This document shows positions 23,453 to 35,145 of a DNA stretch of 64,000 nucleotides, one piece after another. Numbering within the stretch: position 1 is the stretch's first letter; each line of letters begins with the position of its first letter. The notes beneath the pieces were generated by a model. It was not told where the DNA came from, ran no database searches, and was given only the letters and a program-made list of their open reading frames with translations. The DNA lies in contig OZ005608.1 in NCBI GenBank assembly GCA_963930655.1, positions 25,259,271 to 25,323,270 on the forward strand, given 5' to 3'. The DNA comes from Myrica gale. Lineage: Eukaryota; Streptophyta; Magnoliopsida; Fagales; Myricaceae. A program made the position numbers and the translations under genes.

Positions 23453-25950
23453 ATGGCGTCTACTGTTTTCGTAGTGGGAATTTTCTTCCTTTTGTTCGGC
23501 TTCAATTTTTCAGAAGCTCAAATGGTTCCGGCCATGTTCGTATTCGGAGACTCCCTGGTGGACGTTGGGAACAACAACTACCTGGAGGTCTCCCTTGCCA
23601 AGGCAAATACTCCTCACTACGGCATCGACTTTCCGGCCCAAAAACCGACCGGCAGGTTTAGCAATGGAAAGAATGCTGCAGATTTTCTTGGTAAGATCCA
23701 AAATCGACCTCTTTCACAAGCGAAAAATCCACGTATGCTTTTCTTGTTTGTTTTCTACGATTTCAGCATCATCAACACTGTAGCGTCACGGGTTCAGAAA
23801 CACTAATTTTTGTTCGTTTCCTCAATGCACATTCATAATGTGAAATGGATGGAACATTGAGCAGCTCAGAAAGTGGGCTTGCCGACTTCACCACCCTATC
23901 TGTCCCTGGTAAACGAGTCCGACAAGAGAAACCTGTCGTTCCTTACAGGTGTTAGCTTCGCCTCCGGAGGTGCTAGAATCTTGAACGGCACAGACCCGTA
24001 TGTTGTAAGTGAAACAAAACTCTCGCTTGTTACCGCTGCCTTTAAGTTTAAACCCATGCTTCTTACGTTACAGACGATGTCATATCCCAGTTCCCTTGTA
24101 CAACTAGAAGCATCTTTTGTGCACCTTTGTCAACTAGCTGCACTCATGTTTTGCTTTTTCAGTTATGCAAAACGTGGCCCACCACCCCCACTAATTTAGA
24201 AGGCTGAGGAAGAATGTAATTTGTGTTAATTGTATGATGTAATTTAAATAAAGATAAATATAATTAATAGATTTTATATTATTAAATGTTATTTATGATA
24301 CACTTTTGACAGTATAAATTTTATAATGATGTAAGTTAAATAAAGTTAAATATAATTAATAGATTTTATATTATTAAATGTTATTTATGTATACTTTTGA
24401 CCGTATAAATTTTATAATAAAATTTATTATAATGCCTATTTTTTTATTTTATATATATAATATTGCTTAAAAAGTTTTGAGAGACAACTGGTCTGTGCAA
24501 GAAGGGCAAAAATTGGTTTTTGGAACGTGGGCTGTCTATTCAACGCACTAAAAAGGGGTAGAAAAAGGCAGAGACGTAGGCTATATTTGTTTAACTTTTT
24601 AAAAAAATTTCATTCATTTTTTTTATCAATTTCAATACATTTTCACCTATCACAATAATTTTTTCATCAATTTCAATACATTTTCACCAATCCCAATAAT
24701 TTTTTATAAATTTCAACAACTTTTAATTAATTTTTCACAAATCTCAAGAGAATGTACACTACTTCCAAAAAAATACTAAAACAAAAACTCTTTTGAGAAC
24801 TAAACCAGATGTAGCCGTAATGTCTGCCAAGTGTTAGAAGATTTGTGATTTTACTTTTTTTTTATTGAAATCTTTTTTTTTTTCACCTACAAAGGTTAGC
24901 TTTTTTTCTTTCCTAAGCCTACAAAGGTTAGCTTACAATTTATTTTGTTCTACAGTTTCAGTCAATACATTTGACACAACAACTAGACTACTTCTCATTG
25001 GTGCATGAAGAATTGAACAAAAAGCTAGGATCCTCTGGTGCAAAAAGGCTTTTATCCAAATCAATCTTTGCTATTGTGATTGGAAACAACGACATCTTTG
25101 GCTACTTCAGGTCGTCTAATCTTCGCAACAGAACCACTCCACAGCAGTACGTGGCTTCAATGGTTCTCACACTAGAAGACAAGCTCAAGGTAACAGAGCA
25201 GTCACTACCTAAAAATGAGGTCAAAGAGATGTCTCTTCGGATGAGCAAGCTCAAAGTAATCTTGTCGTTTGTATTTTTACAATTAAATTTTGGTCCGTGT
25301 TCATCATTTCTTTGTCAAAACTTGGCAGTATTTGTACAATCATGGGGCACGTAAATTGGTGATTGCTGGGATAGGGACAATAGGATGCTGCCCGGCAAGG
25401 AGGAAAGAGACCAGAAATGAAAATTGCAATGAAGAAATCAATTACTGGGCTGCCAAGTACAACCAAGGCCTTGTATCGATGTTGCAGGAATTGAAATCAG
25501 ACCTCCAAGATATGCACTACTCCTACTTTGATACCTACACAGTCTTGCTCAAATTGATTCAGAACCCAGCTGCTTATGGTACAGCACCTACTCACCAGGC
25601 TCCAGATGGTTTTCAAAAGAATTATGTCCTTCCCACTAGTTTGACCTTCGTTTTTTTCTCTCTGGTTCTTTTTCCTTTTGGTTCAATGATAAAAGAAAAT
25701 GGTCTGAGACCTTTCAAATTTGATTGCAGGGTTTGTAGAGGCTAAAGCTGCTTGTTGTGGGCTCGGAACCCTTAATGCAGAGATTTTTTGCCTGCCAATT
25801 GCAGCCTATTGCTCCAACAGAACCGACCATATCTTCTTCGATCGAGTCCACCCAACAGAGGCAACTTATCGCATTCTTGTGGATTATATTGTGGATGGTC
25901 CATTACCATACACATTTCCGGTGAATATGAGACAGCTTGTATCTGTTTAA
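23453..25950 (+). CDS. GDSL esterase/lipase 1 of the tandem array (At5g55050-like)
   Basis: Exons 23453-23690, 23865-24004, 24956-25189, 25329-25578 and 25730-25950 join in phase to 360 residues. An N-terminal hydrophobic segment ending SEAQ is a signal peptide, so the product is secreted. SGNH blocks: nucleophile Ser in [15 protein letters not shown], Gly in GVSFASGG, Asn in IGNNDIFGY, Asp/His in FFDRVHPTEA; all are present. The family hydrolyses ester bonds of acyl lipids or acetylated cell-wall polymers; the substrate is unknown. Intron 2 (951 bp) holds two tandem copies of a roughly 94-bp AT-rich unit (24232-24420) and a MITE (24579-24816). It is the first of four tandem copies in one orientation. 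The exon 2 donor is taken as GTAAGT at 24005. Confidence 0.92.
24232..24420. repeat. Tandem duplication of a ~94-bp AT-rich unit in GDSL-1 intron 2
   Basis: Two adjacent copies share the words ATAATTAATAGATTTTATAT and AAATGTTATTTATG and differ by a few bases. They lie wholly in the intron. Confidence 0.75.
24579..24816. mobile_element. MITE in GDSL-1 intron 2
   Basis: The left end GGCTATATTTGTTTAAC matches the inverse of the right end, GGCTACATCTGGTTTAG. GTA lies directly outside both ends (24576-24578, 24817-24819), a possible 3-bp duplication as in PIF/Harbinger-type elements. The inside has two copies of a 45-50-bp unit (TCAATTTCAATACATTTTCA). Confidence 0.6.
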
Positions 25951-26655
25951 GCTCGCCAATAAGGACAGAAGGTGTGCCATTCCTACAGGGCATCGCCAAT
26001 TAAGAGAAATTCAAATATTCTTCGTAGGTTGTCGATTAATAACTACGGTTAATCAATAGCTAATAGAATAGCTTAAAACTTTTTACGGGTATCAAAGAAC
26101 GTGATACTCTGGTTACGTAGATGTGCTTCGAGGTGGAGAATAACGATGACATCTTAGAAGTACCTGCAGAAATTTCTCACATACATAGGACTGTGCTTCA
26201 GTTCAAGTCATACATATGTACTTTCTTTCCATTATTTAAGCATCAAACTTAACTTCAACAATCTTGCGAGTCTATATAAAAGTTAGTTTACTTGTTGTGG
26301 GTCATCTTAGATCCTCTGCAATTTACTTCTGTAATTGCACAATTCAATAGGTAGACTCCATTGTAGAGTCTATATTGCCCAAAATTTTACATGGGTAACA
26401 TTAATGGTGTGAGGTACACCTATTGTGTCTATCTTTCTCCAAATTATACTGTGCAAGTTGGGTAAAAAGTTCCCCGTTCAGGTCATCAGAGGTCATGGGT
26501 CTTCCTTGAGAATCAAATGGTCCAAACCTTTGGACATGGAGCAATCCGATCTATTTGCAGGTCCATTTCCTTTCATGGATGATAGTTTAATGACTCAATT
26601 AAGTAGTGAGATGATTAGGATGCATATGAGCCCATTCCTAGGCCCATTTCTGTAG

Positions 26656-26890
26656 GTGTACAGAGGATGTCATATCCCCGTTCTCTTGTACAAGTAGAAG
26701 AACCTGTAGGCTCTATTCAACTACCAACGTCCAAACATCTCCATGTAACTTATTAGCTGCTAATTTGATGAAGCTTCTTGTCGTTGGACAAGAAGGCCCA
26801 GATTTCAACAGCACAATGGTGGGCCACGTCTTGCATAAACGAAAAAGAGATGTTCCTTTTCAGTTATGCAACAGTGGGCCACGATTGGGC
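26656..26890 (+). repeat. Diverged copy of GDSL-1 intron 2 sequence
   Basis: GATGTCATATCCC followed by GTTCTCTTGTACAAGTAGAAG matches GATGTCATATCCC followed by GTTCCCTTGTACAACTAGAAG in GDSL-1 intron 2 (24075-24110). TTTTCAGTTATGCAACAGTGG matches TTTTTCAGTTATGCAAAACGTGG (24157-24178). Order and orientation are the same, so this is a remnant of a local duplication. Confidence 0.7.
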
Positions 26891-27203
26891 TACTGAAATG
26901 TAAAGTAGCCCATATGAGGTTATTGGGCTTCTGGAATTTGTCTATCTAACCAAAACTAGGAAACTAAAACTTAGCCCACTCAGAAGGGAACTAAAAAAGG
27001 CAATGGATATTTCATAATAACCAAAAAAAAGAAAAAACCCGGAATGGAATCTAACATTTCCTTTGATTTCAACATTATTTTCACAGTCCTGTTCTTCTTC
27101 TTCTTCCCCAGCTCAATTCAGAACCACAAGGAGAATTTGAACCTTTTTTTTTTCTTAAGATTGTTGAAAATATAAAAGTTGGCATATACGACTGACCAAG
27201 TCC

Positions 27204-27252
<49 letters not shown>
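27204..27252. repeat. (TA)n(TG)n microsatellite
   Basis: About ten TA units run directly into about fourteen TG units, ending 36 bp before the left end of the hAT element. Confidence 0.95.
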
Positions 27253-27254
<2 letters not shown>

Positions 27255-27288
27255 GCTAGTGGTCGAAATAGTATAGTACTAATATAAC

Positions 27289-28164
27289 CACAGACGGAGG
27301 GAGGGAGGGGCGAACCGGGGCCATTGCCCTGGTTGGCTACCCCCAAAATTTTTTTTTACATGGCTTTTTTTTTTTATTTTTTATTTTTTTTATTAGGTTT
27401 GCCCCCCTTAGCCATGAGATTTTTTTTACATGACTATTTGATTTTTCATAGCTCATGAGATTAACTTGTTTTTAATTGTCTTTCTCTAAAGGTGAAACTT
27501 CTTTTCCATTGTAATTTGTGACGTTTGGATCAAGTTATAGATATATTTCTTCAAAATTTTAGCCATTAATTTAGTCAGGTAATGAGCATTTTGAACTACA
27601 AATTTTTTGTTTTCTCATTTTGTAAGGGGAGTAGAATAGTTATTTGGATGTTAAAATTGAAATTTTTGTCCAAAATTTTTTCTATTATCATTTACCAAGT
27701 ATGTATTCCACCTTGCAATTTCGAGTTATTTTATTGTTGATAGAGATTCCACTCCTGAGAAGCTCGTGTTCAATAGTACTGTCACACTAAAAAACAGCTA
27801 TAGCAAGGGTGAGAAGTATCTTTATGCCCTTAGAACTTGTATTCTTTTTGAACTTTAGATCCTTTGACTTCTTTTTTCAATATGCTTCGTTTTGCTATTG
27901 TTTCTTTCAAGAATAATAGAAACACAGTAATGGTTTATTTTTCTCATTTATCTTGAACAACAAGAATTTAATCTTTAATGTCACCTTTCAGTATCAGCAA
28001 ATAGTACGGTACGTGTATATCAATTTTTTTAGTATTTTTAGTCCTTAATTTTTTTATATTTATAGTGTTAAGATATTTTTTTGTCTTACGTAGAAAAAAT
28101 TTTTTTTTGTCATTTTTCCTTAAGAGTTTGCCCCCCATTGATTGGGTTTCTGGCTCCGCCACTG
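27289..28164. mobile_element. Non-autonomous hAT element with perfect 8-bp duplication
   Basis: The element is flanked by AATATAAC at 27281-27288 and 28165-28172. Its ends, CACAGACGGAGG and (inverse) CAGTGGCGGAGCCAG, are the GGCGGAG-type ends common in plant Tip100-like hAT elements. The 876-bp inside is T-rich with two GTTTGCCCCCC words and no transposase-like frame. The inverse of its last 140 bp is closely similar to sequence starting at 37827, so a second family member lies in the window. Confidence 0.8.
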
Positions 28165-28373
28165 AATATAACATATCATAGGACGTAATTAGTTGATAGT
28201 TTTTCATTGCTTTAATTATCTCATCGACAAGTGGTATTTATAGGGCAATTCTAAGTACCGTGACGTTTGAGAATGAACTCTAATTAATGACTTTTTATTT
28301 TATTTACCTCCGGGGGTGTTTGTCTAATCAGATGCCTCCTGATGGGCGTGGGGGCATGGGATAGACTTTATAT

Positions 28374-28379
28374 ATATAC

Positions 28380-28450
<71 letters not shown>
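28374..28450. repeat. (TA)n microsatellite
   Basis: An almost pure TA run of about 65 bp, with a short TATACA variant at its left, lies 325 bp before the GDSL-2 start. Confidence 0.95.
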
Positions 28451-28451
<1 letters not shown>

Positions 28452-28649
28452 TGGCTGACATTATAAATAATTGATGTGTGACTCAAACTCTTCAAGATAT
28501 GTCTTTTACGTATGATGAGAAGGCATTAATACTGATCTTGAACTTTTAATTGAATAAATACAGTTTTTTAGCAATATAAATATAGTCTATATTTTGTTTA
28601 AAAACTATTAATCCAGAATATTCCCAGTGTATAGAAGATATATAGAGCT

Positions 28650-28658
28650 TATATATAG
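28650..28658 (+). promoter_or_regulatory. Probable TATA box of GDSL-2
   Basis: TATATATAG lies about 120 bp before the ATG at 28775. The neighbourhood is TA-rich, which lowers certainty. Confidence 0.4.
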
Positions 28659-28774
28659 ACGTTAAATCAAAGCCCTGTTCACCATCCCCAACATATATAT
28701 TACGTACAGTACCGCATAAGAAATTTGCATAGCTCGAGAGAGCTGGGAAAGAGTTTCCCTACAGTACTCCTAGA

Positions 28775-30082
28775 ATGGCTTTCAACTTTTTTCTATTGAG
28801 TTTCTCATGCGCCCTCTTCATCATTAAGTTTACCTTTTCGGAGGCTCAGATGGTTCCTGCCACGTTTGTATTCGGGGACTCCCTTGTCGATGTTGGGAAT
28901 AACGATTACCTAAGGTTTTCCCTCAACAAGGCAAATTTTCGTCCCTATGGTGTTGATTTTCCAACCAACATTTCCACTGGTAGGTTTAGTAATGGCAAGA
29001 ATGCTGCAGATTTTATTGGTAAGTTAATCAGAATACTACTAATAAAATTTCTTTCTCTTACATATATAATATATTCTAATAATTATTGAGCCTAGCTAGA
29101 TCTGCACACATCCTACTATCTTCATGAATATATGATTCAAATGGGATATAATTGAGCAGCTGAGCAGGTGGGCTTACCAACTTCACCACCATATCTGTCC
29201 TTTAAATCCAAGAAGGACCAAGCCAGCTCGTTCCTAACTGGTGTAAGCTTCGCCTCTGGAGGGGCTGGAATCTTTGCTGGGAATGATGAACGTTTTGTGA
29301 GTACAACTCTTAAATCTTTTCTGGCCTTCTCTTTTCATTTCCTTCGCCGTCGTTGATTTCAGGAAAAAACAAATTGGTCTTGTTTGTTTTGTCCGTTGAT
29401 ACAGCGTCAGTCAATACCTTTGTTACAACAAGTAGACGACTTTTCTCAAGTGAATGCAGAGCTGAATCAACAGCTAGGATCATCTGGTGTAGAGCTTCTA
29501 TCAAAATCTCTCTTTCACTTTGTGATCGGAAGTAATGACATCTTGGGCTACTTTGGGTCCTCCGACCTCCGCGAGAAAAGCAGCCCACAAGACTATGTAG
29601 CTTCAATGGTTCTCGAATTAAATGATCAACTAAAGGTAGCGAAGCAGTTCAGTACCTATAAACCAACGTCCAGCTAGCTAGGTCAACCTTGCAATGCAAC
29701 TGTTACAAAAAACAAACACCCTTTGCCCACAGATGAGCTAAAAGTTTGCTTATCACGAGCTAAAATTTTGCTGCTCTCATTTTTTTTTGAATATTTTTCT
29801 GGCAGCGTTTACACGGTTATGGTGCCCGTAAGTTTGTGATTGTTGGCCTTGCAGCAATCGGATGCTGCCCCACAATTAGGAAAGATATTGAAGGAGAAGA
29901 ATGCAGTGAAGAAATAAATTACTGGGCTGCTAAATACAATGATGGCCTTAAGACAATGTTGCAGAACTTCAAATCAGAGTTCAAGTACATCATCTACTCC
30001 TATTTTGATACTTACAGTATCTCCATGAACGTAATTGAAAACCCAGCTTCTTATGGTACGTCCAATAAACACACACACACGC

Positions 30083-30178
<96 letters not shown>

Positions 30179-30456
30179 CTAGCTCTTCCACAAGCTTTTG
30201 TGGGTCTTACAGAAATTCCTTTGTTTGATCAGGATTTGTGGAGGTCAAAGCTGCTTGTTGTGGACTAGGGGAGCTTCGTTCACGTTTCATCTGCCAGCCA
30301 CTTGGACCTCATTGCGCCAATCGAAGCGACCACCTCTTTTGGGATGCATACCATCCTACAGAAGCTTATGCTCGCATCATAGTCGACAACATGTTTAATG
30401 AGGGTCCTTCAAAGTACACATTTCCGATGAACGTGCGGGATCTAGCTGCCCTTTAA
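28775..30456 (+). CDS. GDSL esterase/lipase 2 of the tandem array
   Basis: Exons 28775-29018, 29160-29296, 29405-29635, 29806-30055 and 30233-30456 join in phase to 361 residues. The signal peptide ends FSEAQ. Catalytic blocks are complete: [33 protein letters not shown] and [11 protein letters not shown]. Exon 4 is exactly 250 bp, as in the other three copies. Intron 2 is only 108 bp here, so the copy lacks the insertions seen in copies 1, 3 and 4. Intron 4 carries a CA/TA microsatellite of about 110 bp ending roughly 55 bp before the last exon, which may affect splicing. The last bases before the ATG (AGTACTCCTAGA) are nearly the same as in copy 3, so the promoter was duplicated with the gene. 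Confidence 0.93.
30066..30177. repeat. (CA)n(TA)n microsatellite in GDSL-2 intron 4
   Basis: A CA run with one GCG interruption passes into about 34 TA units. Open frames across it (poly Thr-His, poly Ile-Tyr) are artefacts. Confidence 0.95.
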
Positions 30457-31328
30457 GCTTAGCTGTACAAACAGGCGCCTATGTGTGTTACAGCACGTAG
30501 CTGGCCGGCCTCACTGCATACAGAAGAGAACAAGAAGAATGTTATAACGTTGTATATATATATATATATGACCCATATTGCATATTCCAAATGCTTCAGT
30601 GAATATATATAAAAGTAATATTTCCTCTATGTACGTTGTAGCGCAAAAGGTGTTTAGTTCTTAATTCTTTAATTATTATAAAGGAAAATGGAAAGCAAAA
30701 AATAAAGAAAATATATATCTATATATACATATACACTATTGGCTTCACAATCTTCCTATGGCAGCGTACTTATAATGGCCGGCCATCAAAATGGCTGATC
30801 AGGATTCAGGAGTCCTGATCAGTACTCTTATGCATTCTCCCTGTTGTTTAAGAGCAAAACCGGCCGGCCTTAAGATGTGGGGCTCGTGGCTGTGCGTACA
30901 TTAACCAATCTAGCCCGCCTGCGTTTAATTGAGTACTATATTCTTATTCTTATTCAGACGTTAAATATATATATATGTGTGTGTGGATTAGCACTTGGTC
31001 TAAAATAACATTAACATCTGCCTTTATATCAATCGTCTCAATTAGTGAGTGAGACTTAATTACTCTCCTCTTGTTTGCCGATATTTCAAATCTCTTGGCT
31101 GATCTAGTAGCTCATGAGTGTGAGACAGCTTAAATGCCAAGAGTCATGTACTGCACGTACTTACGATAGTATATATATACATAAGTGATCGTGATTAGCC
31201 CAGAATTTTCTTATTTTTCATTTTCCCAAGTAATTATTGTACTAATTAATTAAGATTTTGTCAATCCATAATTATCTCATGAGAAAGTGAAATATCCCTA
31301 GAGTCAATTATAGGCCGTTTAGGCCATG

Positions 31329-31333
<5 letters not shown>

Positions 31334-31366
<33 letters not shown>
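31334..31366. repeat. (TA)n microsatellite
   Basis: About 16 TA units. Confidence 0.9.
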
Positions 31367-31368
<2 letters not shown>

Positions 31369-31743
31369 TGATGCACATTAATCCCCCTAGCTAGCTAATG
31401 GAATATGCTGATTATATATATACACCACAGATTTTACTAGACCTTCGATATTCACTGGACAAAAGGGATAGAGCAGCTCTAGCTATTGGCCTCGAGATTG
31501 ACTCTTTCCCATTGATGAAATTTGTTTTACGCCACCCTTTAGAAAAATTGAAAAGCTACGTACGTACCATACATTTTACTTATACGGATACTGAATCAGG
31601 ACCATGGATCGCAATATTGTCTCCATCAAGAAACAAATTAATATATAATTAGCATCAACGTACGTTACTTGAAAGAAATTAAGTACTATTATATTTCACA
31701 ATAAGGCCAGTTATCAACGTTTCAATTCAGCCCTAAGTTTCCG

Positions 31744-31750
31744 TATAAAT
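31744..31750 (+). promoter_or_regulatory. Probable TATA box of GDSL-3
   Basis: TATAAAT lies 131-137 bp before the ATG at 31881. Confidence 0.5.
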
Positions 31751-31880
31751 CTCATGAGTCTAGCTAGGCTTTACCATTCACCAACATACAACGTTGTAAC
31801 TTAGTAAGGTATTTTGAGAGAGGTGGCCGGGGATCGAAGAGATCATTAAATTCCTACACTACGTACGTAGTACTCCTCGA

Positions 31881-34336
31881 ATGGCTCTTAACTTGTTGCT
31901 GTTGATCAGTTTCTCGTTTTCCCTCTCAGTACTCTTTAGTTTTACTCCTTCGGAATCTCAAGTGGTTCCTGCGATGTTTGTGTTCGGAGACTCCCTGGTA
32001 GATGTTGGCAACAACAATTACCTTTCTGTTTCCCTCAACAAAGTAGATTTTCCTCCTTACGGCATCGATTTTCCTTCCAAAGTTGCCACCGGCAGATTCA
32101 GTAATGGCAAGAATACTGCTGATTTTCTCGGTAAACTTCATCATCAAAATTAACTACCTACTTCCCCTAACGTTCTACGTTCTTCTGATCTCCATGCATG
32201 CAAGGTCCATTGAAGGCCAGCTTCAAATTCAATTCCTTAATCTTAATAAGTCGATATTTTGTTTTGTTTTTAATTTCCCCGGTAATTAATAAAATTAGTT
32301 AGTTTAAGATAGAATTGAGTGGATTATTGATCGCATGCAGCTGAGAAAGTGGGTTTACCGACTTCACCGCCATATCTCTCCCTTGAATCCAACAAGAACC
32401 GCGCCTCCTTGCAAACTGGTGTAAGCTTTGCTTCTGGAGGTGCCCGAATCATTGATGATAATGCTGGACCCCTTGTAAGTATATATATATATATGAGCTT
32501 AAGTTCTGTGCTTTTAATTCCTATATATAATTTTTATTCCTTTCTAATCACGATTCATGAGTACTCATGACCCTTTGCGATGCTATTGGAACTTAATGAA
32601 AAACGTAAAACTATATATAAACACCAATATTCAAATCAAAAAGAAATTACTACCTTATTTAACTTGCATAATTCAGATAATATATGCTTAATTAATATAA
32701 TTATTTTTTGGGTTTTTAACTTAATTAATTTTACGATTCTATTCTTATCTCAATTTTCGTTTGTTTTTCTTTTTTTATATTAAGTTGATTTGGTTCTTAA
32801 AAAGGAGGAAAACGGCTTATAGCAGTGGTCGGAAGCTACTCCTATAGATCAAAAAACCGATGTTATAACCCATAGCAGCGACCGCCGCTATAGACCTGTT
32901 TTTTTGTAGCGGTAGAAATATTGAAAAGATCAGAATGTAGAGATATATTTTATTATTTGCTAATTTGGTTAATTATAGTATAAACTATAAAGGATTAATG
33001 AAGAAATTACAAAAGAAATTAAGGCCGAGAGCGTCGATTATTTGAGTCCTTATTACAAACTTCCTCTCTTGATTTCCTCTGGTTTAGAGACCAACGGGAA
33101 TTTACTGGACCCAAGAGAGAGTCTTTGAACAATTTTCTTAAAACAAAACAAAAAGGGAAAACCGAAATTATTTAAGCAATGCGGTGAGCGTGGATCGAAC
33201 ACGCGCCGTTTGACTTTGGCTTTGTCCTTTCTTATTCAACAGCATGAGTCGATCCATTTGACGAGGCAAGTAGACTACTTTTCCCAAGTGTATTCAGAAC
33301 TGAAGCAACAGCTCGGATCGTCCGGTGTACAAGAGCTGCTATCGAAATCTCTCTTCCCCTTTGTGATCGGAAGCAATGATATGTTGGGCTACTTCAGGTC
33401 CAACCACAGCAATCCTCAGGACTTTGTGGATTCCCTGGCTCTCAAATTAAGTGAACAATTAAAGGTAACAGTTTGGCATTTAATTTGAAAAACTAGAAGT
33501 TAAAATTCCAACCCTCTGATGAGTGTAAGAAAGTTATAATGTTACTCCAATGGCTGTAGGCTTTGGATCAGACGGCAACTTCTAGCCATTTGTACCAGGA
33601 ATTTCAACTTGGTCATTTGCTAATCACCCTCATATTTTTTAACCTTTTTTCTGGCAGCGGGTCTACGGTTATGGCGCTCGTAAATTTGTGATGGTTGGTC
33701 TCGCGGCAATCGGATGCTGCCCGTCGGTGAGGAAGAACATTGATGGCGAAGCGTGCAATACAGAGATAAATTACTGGTCTGCTAAGTACAATGAAGGCCT
33801 TAAGTTGATGTTGCAGAACTTGGCATCAGAGCTCAAGGACATCAGCTACTCCTACTTCGATTCCTACAGTATCTATACGAACATAATCGAGAAACCAGCT
33901 TCTTATGGTACTTGTTTCCTTCTCAGAATTTGCATGCAGTTGCAACAGAAGTAAATAAGCACATAGAGAAAGCCCAATCATACTGCTGATCAATTAACTT
34001 TTTATATCGAATTTTGGCTTCATGTTCTTGTGCTCAATTGATTAATCTTCAGAGCCTGCAGGTTTTGACAACTTGCTACCTATCAATGAAGTTTGAAATT
34101 TGTACATTGCTGCAGGATTCGCAGAGGTCAAAACTGCTTGTTGCGGTCTTGGCCACCTTCGTGCTCAGATCACTTGCCAACCATTCTCACTCTTTTGCGC
34201 CAACCGAAATGACCACGTCTTTTGGGACGCATCCCATCCCACAGAAGCTTGTGCTCGCATCATTATGGATAATATGTTTCACGGTTCTTCAAAGTACACA
34301 TACCCCATGAATGTCAAGACTCTCGCCGGTGTCTAG
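31881..34336 (+). CDS. GDSL esterase/lipase 3 of the tandem array
   Basis: Exons 31881-32130, 32341-32474, 33243-33464, 33658-33907 and 34116-34336 join in phase to 358 residues. A long hydrophobic signal peptide ends SESQ. Catalytic blocks [33 protein letters not shown] and VFWDASHPTEA are intact. Exon 3 is shorter than in its sisters (222 bp against 231-234) because of a four-residue loss after GYFRS. Intron 2 (768 bp) carries a CACTA-like terminal sequence (32815-32930) and, 37 bp before exon 3, a 26-bp piece identical to the 3' end of the tRNA-Phe gene at 43205. It is a secreted ester hydrolase of unknown substrate. Confidence 0.93.
32815..32930 (-). mobile_element. Degenerate CACTA-type transposon end in GDSL-3 intron 2
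   Basis: Read on the minus strand it has CTACAAAAAAACAGG followed by CTATAGCGGCGGTCGCTG, the pattern of a CACTA (En/Spm) terminus with subterminal CTATAGCGG words. Only one end is visible and the terminal CACTA itself is altered, so it is a fragment. Confidence 0.45.
33180..33205 (-). pseudogene. 3' fragment of tRNA-Phe in GDSL-3 intron 2
   Basis: The 26 bases are identical to positions 43205-43230, that is the T-stem/loop (GTTCGATCC) and the 3' side of the acceptor stem of the tRNA-Phe gene. Nothing matching the 5' half follows, so the piece cannot make a tRNA. Confidence 0.8.
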
Positions 34337-34974
34337 CTTTAGTTAGCCATGCAAACAGCTTAAGGTTCTCATGTATAAGGCGTCATATACTATAATATTA
34401 TAGAAAAGAGAATAAAAAGAAAAAGATTGATAGAATTTTCGTGCCCATTACATATTGTGATGCAAGTAGCAAGCCTCTCTGGAGTTCTGCAGTTTGAATA
34501 GGAAAACATAGACAGCAAAAAAACAAGAACCCCTAAAATGCATGTGGGCTGGAATTGCCTCTATACATAACGGAGGATCGTTATGCACAGGTTAGAAGAA
34601 GTTAATCGTAAGATAGTGTCGCTCATGGGCTATTGATCAGCCTTGAAGCACAATTCGAATAATTGAGGCCCGGAATGCAATCATACTAGTCGACAATATG
34701 CCTGTCAGACTAAGCCCTGCACGCATCTTATGACCCCTAGTGAATGAAAACGAACGAACGAGAAAATTTTAAAAAAATCAGGGTACGTAGAAAAAACAAA
34801 TTCCAACAACCCCCCAGACTCCCAGTGTGAAAAGAAGTGAACGAAATGGATGAGGTCGGAAACAAATTGAAGCTTCTTCTTGACATGTCAACTCTGTTAA
34901 CCAAACTCAGCCAGCTGTACCCAGCTGTCCAAGCTGCAGCAAGTCAAGCATCGACGCCAATACTTCTCTTACTG

Positions 34975-35145
34975 GTGTATGACCACTTTTGTGAAGCTTT
35001 TTAAATTTGTAATTTTTTCGTTAGAATTTAATTCCTTTTCTTGTAATTTAATTCTTTCCTTTGTAAACAGATTTGTTTGTAACGTTATATACAGAGAAAT
35101 GACAAAAGGCTAAGTTTTGGTCAAAAACTTTCATGGTATCAGAGC
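34975..35145 (+). mobile_element. LTR retrotransposon relic (LTR end plus primer-binding site)
   Basis: TGGTATCAGAGC at 35134-35145 is the initiator-Met primer-binding site typical of plant LTR elements, mostly Ty1/copia. The T-rich sequence just before it would be the end of the 5' LTR; where that LTR starts is not clear. No gag or pol sequence and no second LTR follow, so this is an old, broken fossil. Confidence 0.5.

Larger units (their letters stand above)
25951..28774. other. Intergenic region between GDSL-1 and GDSL-2
   Basis: It holds the GDSL-1 3' flank, a displaced copy of GDSL-1 intron 2 sequence (26656-26890), a (TA)n(TG)n microsatellite, a complete hAT element (27289-28164) and a long (TA)n run. 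No gene is visible. Confidence 0.6.
30457..31880. other. Intergenic region between GDSL-2 and GDSL-3
   Basis: GDSL-2 3' flank and GDSL-3 promoter region. It has several CCGGCCGGC-type palindromes (near 30500, 30778 and 30861) and short TA runs. No gene or bounded transposon is visible. Confidence 0.5.

Noticed and set aside
29836-30228. 130-codon frame ending in poly Thr-His and poly Ile-Tyr
   Set aside because: GDSL-2 exon 4 read on into the intron microsatellite.
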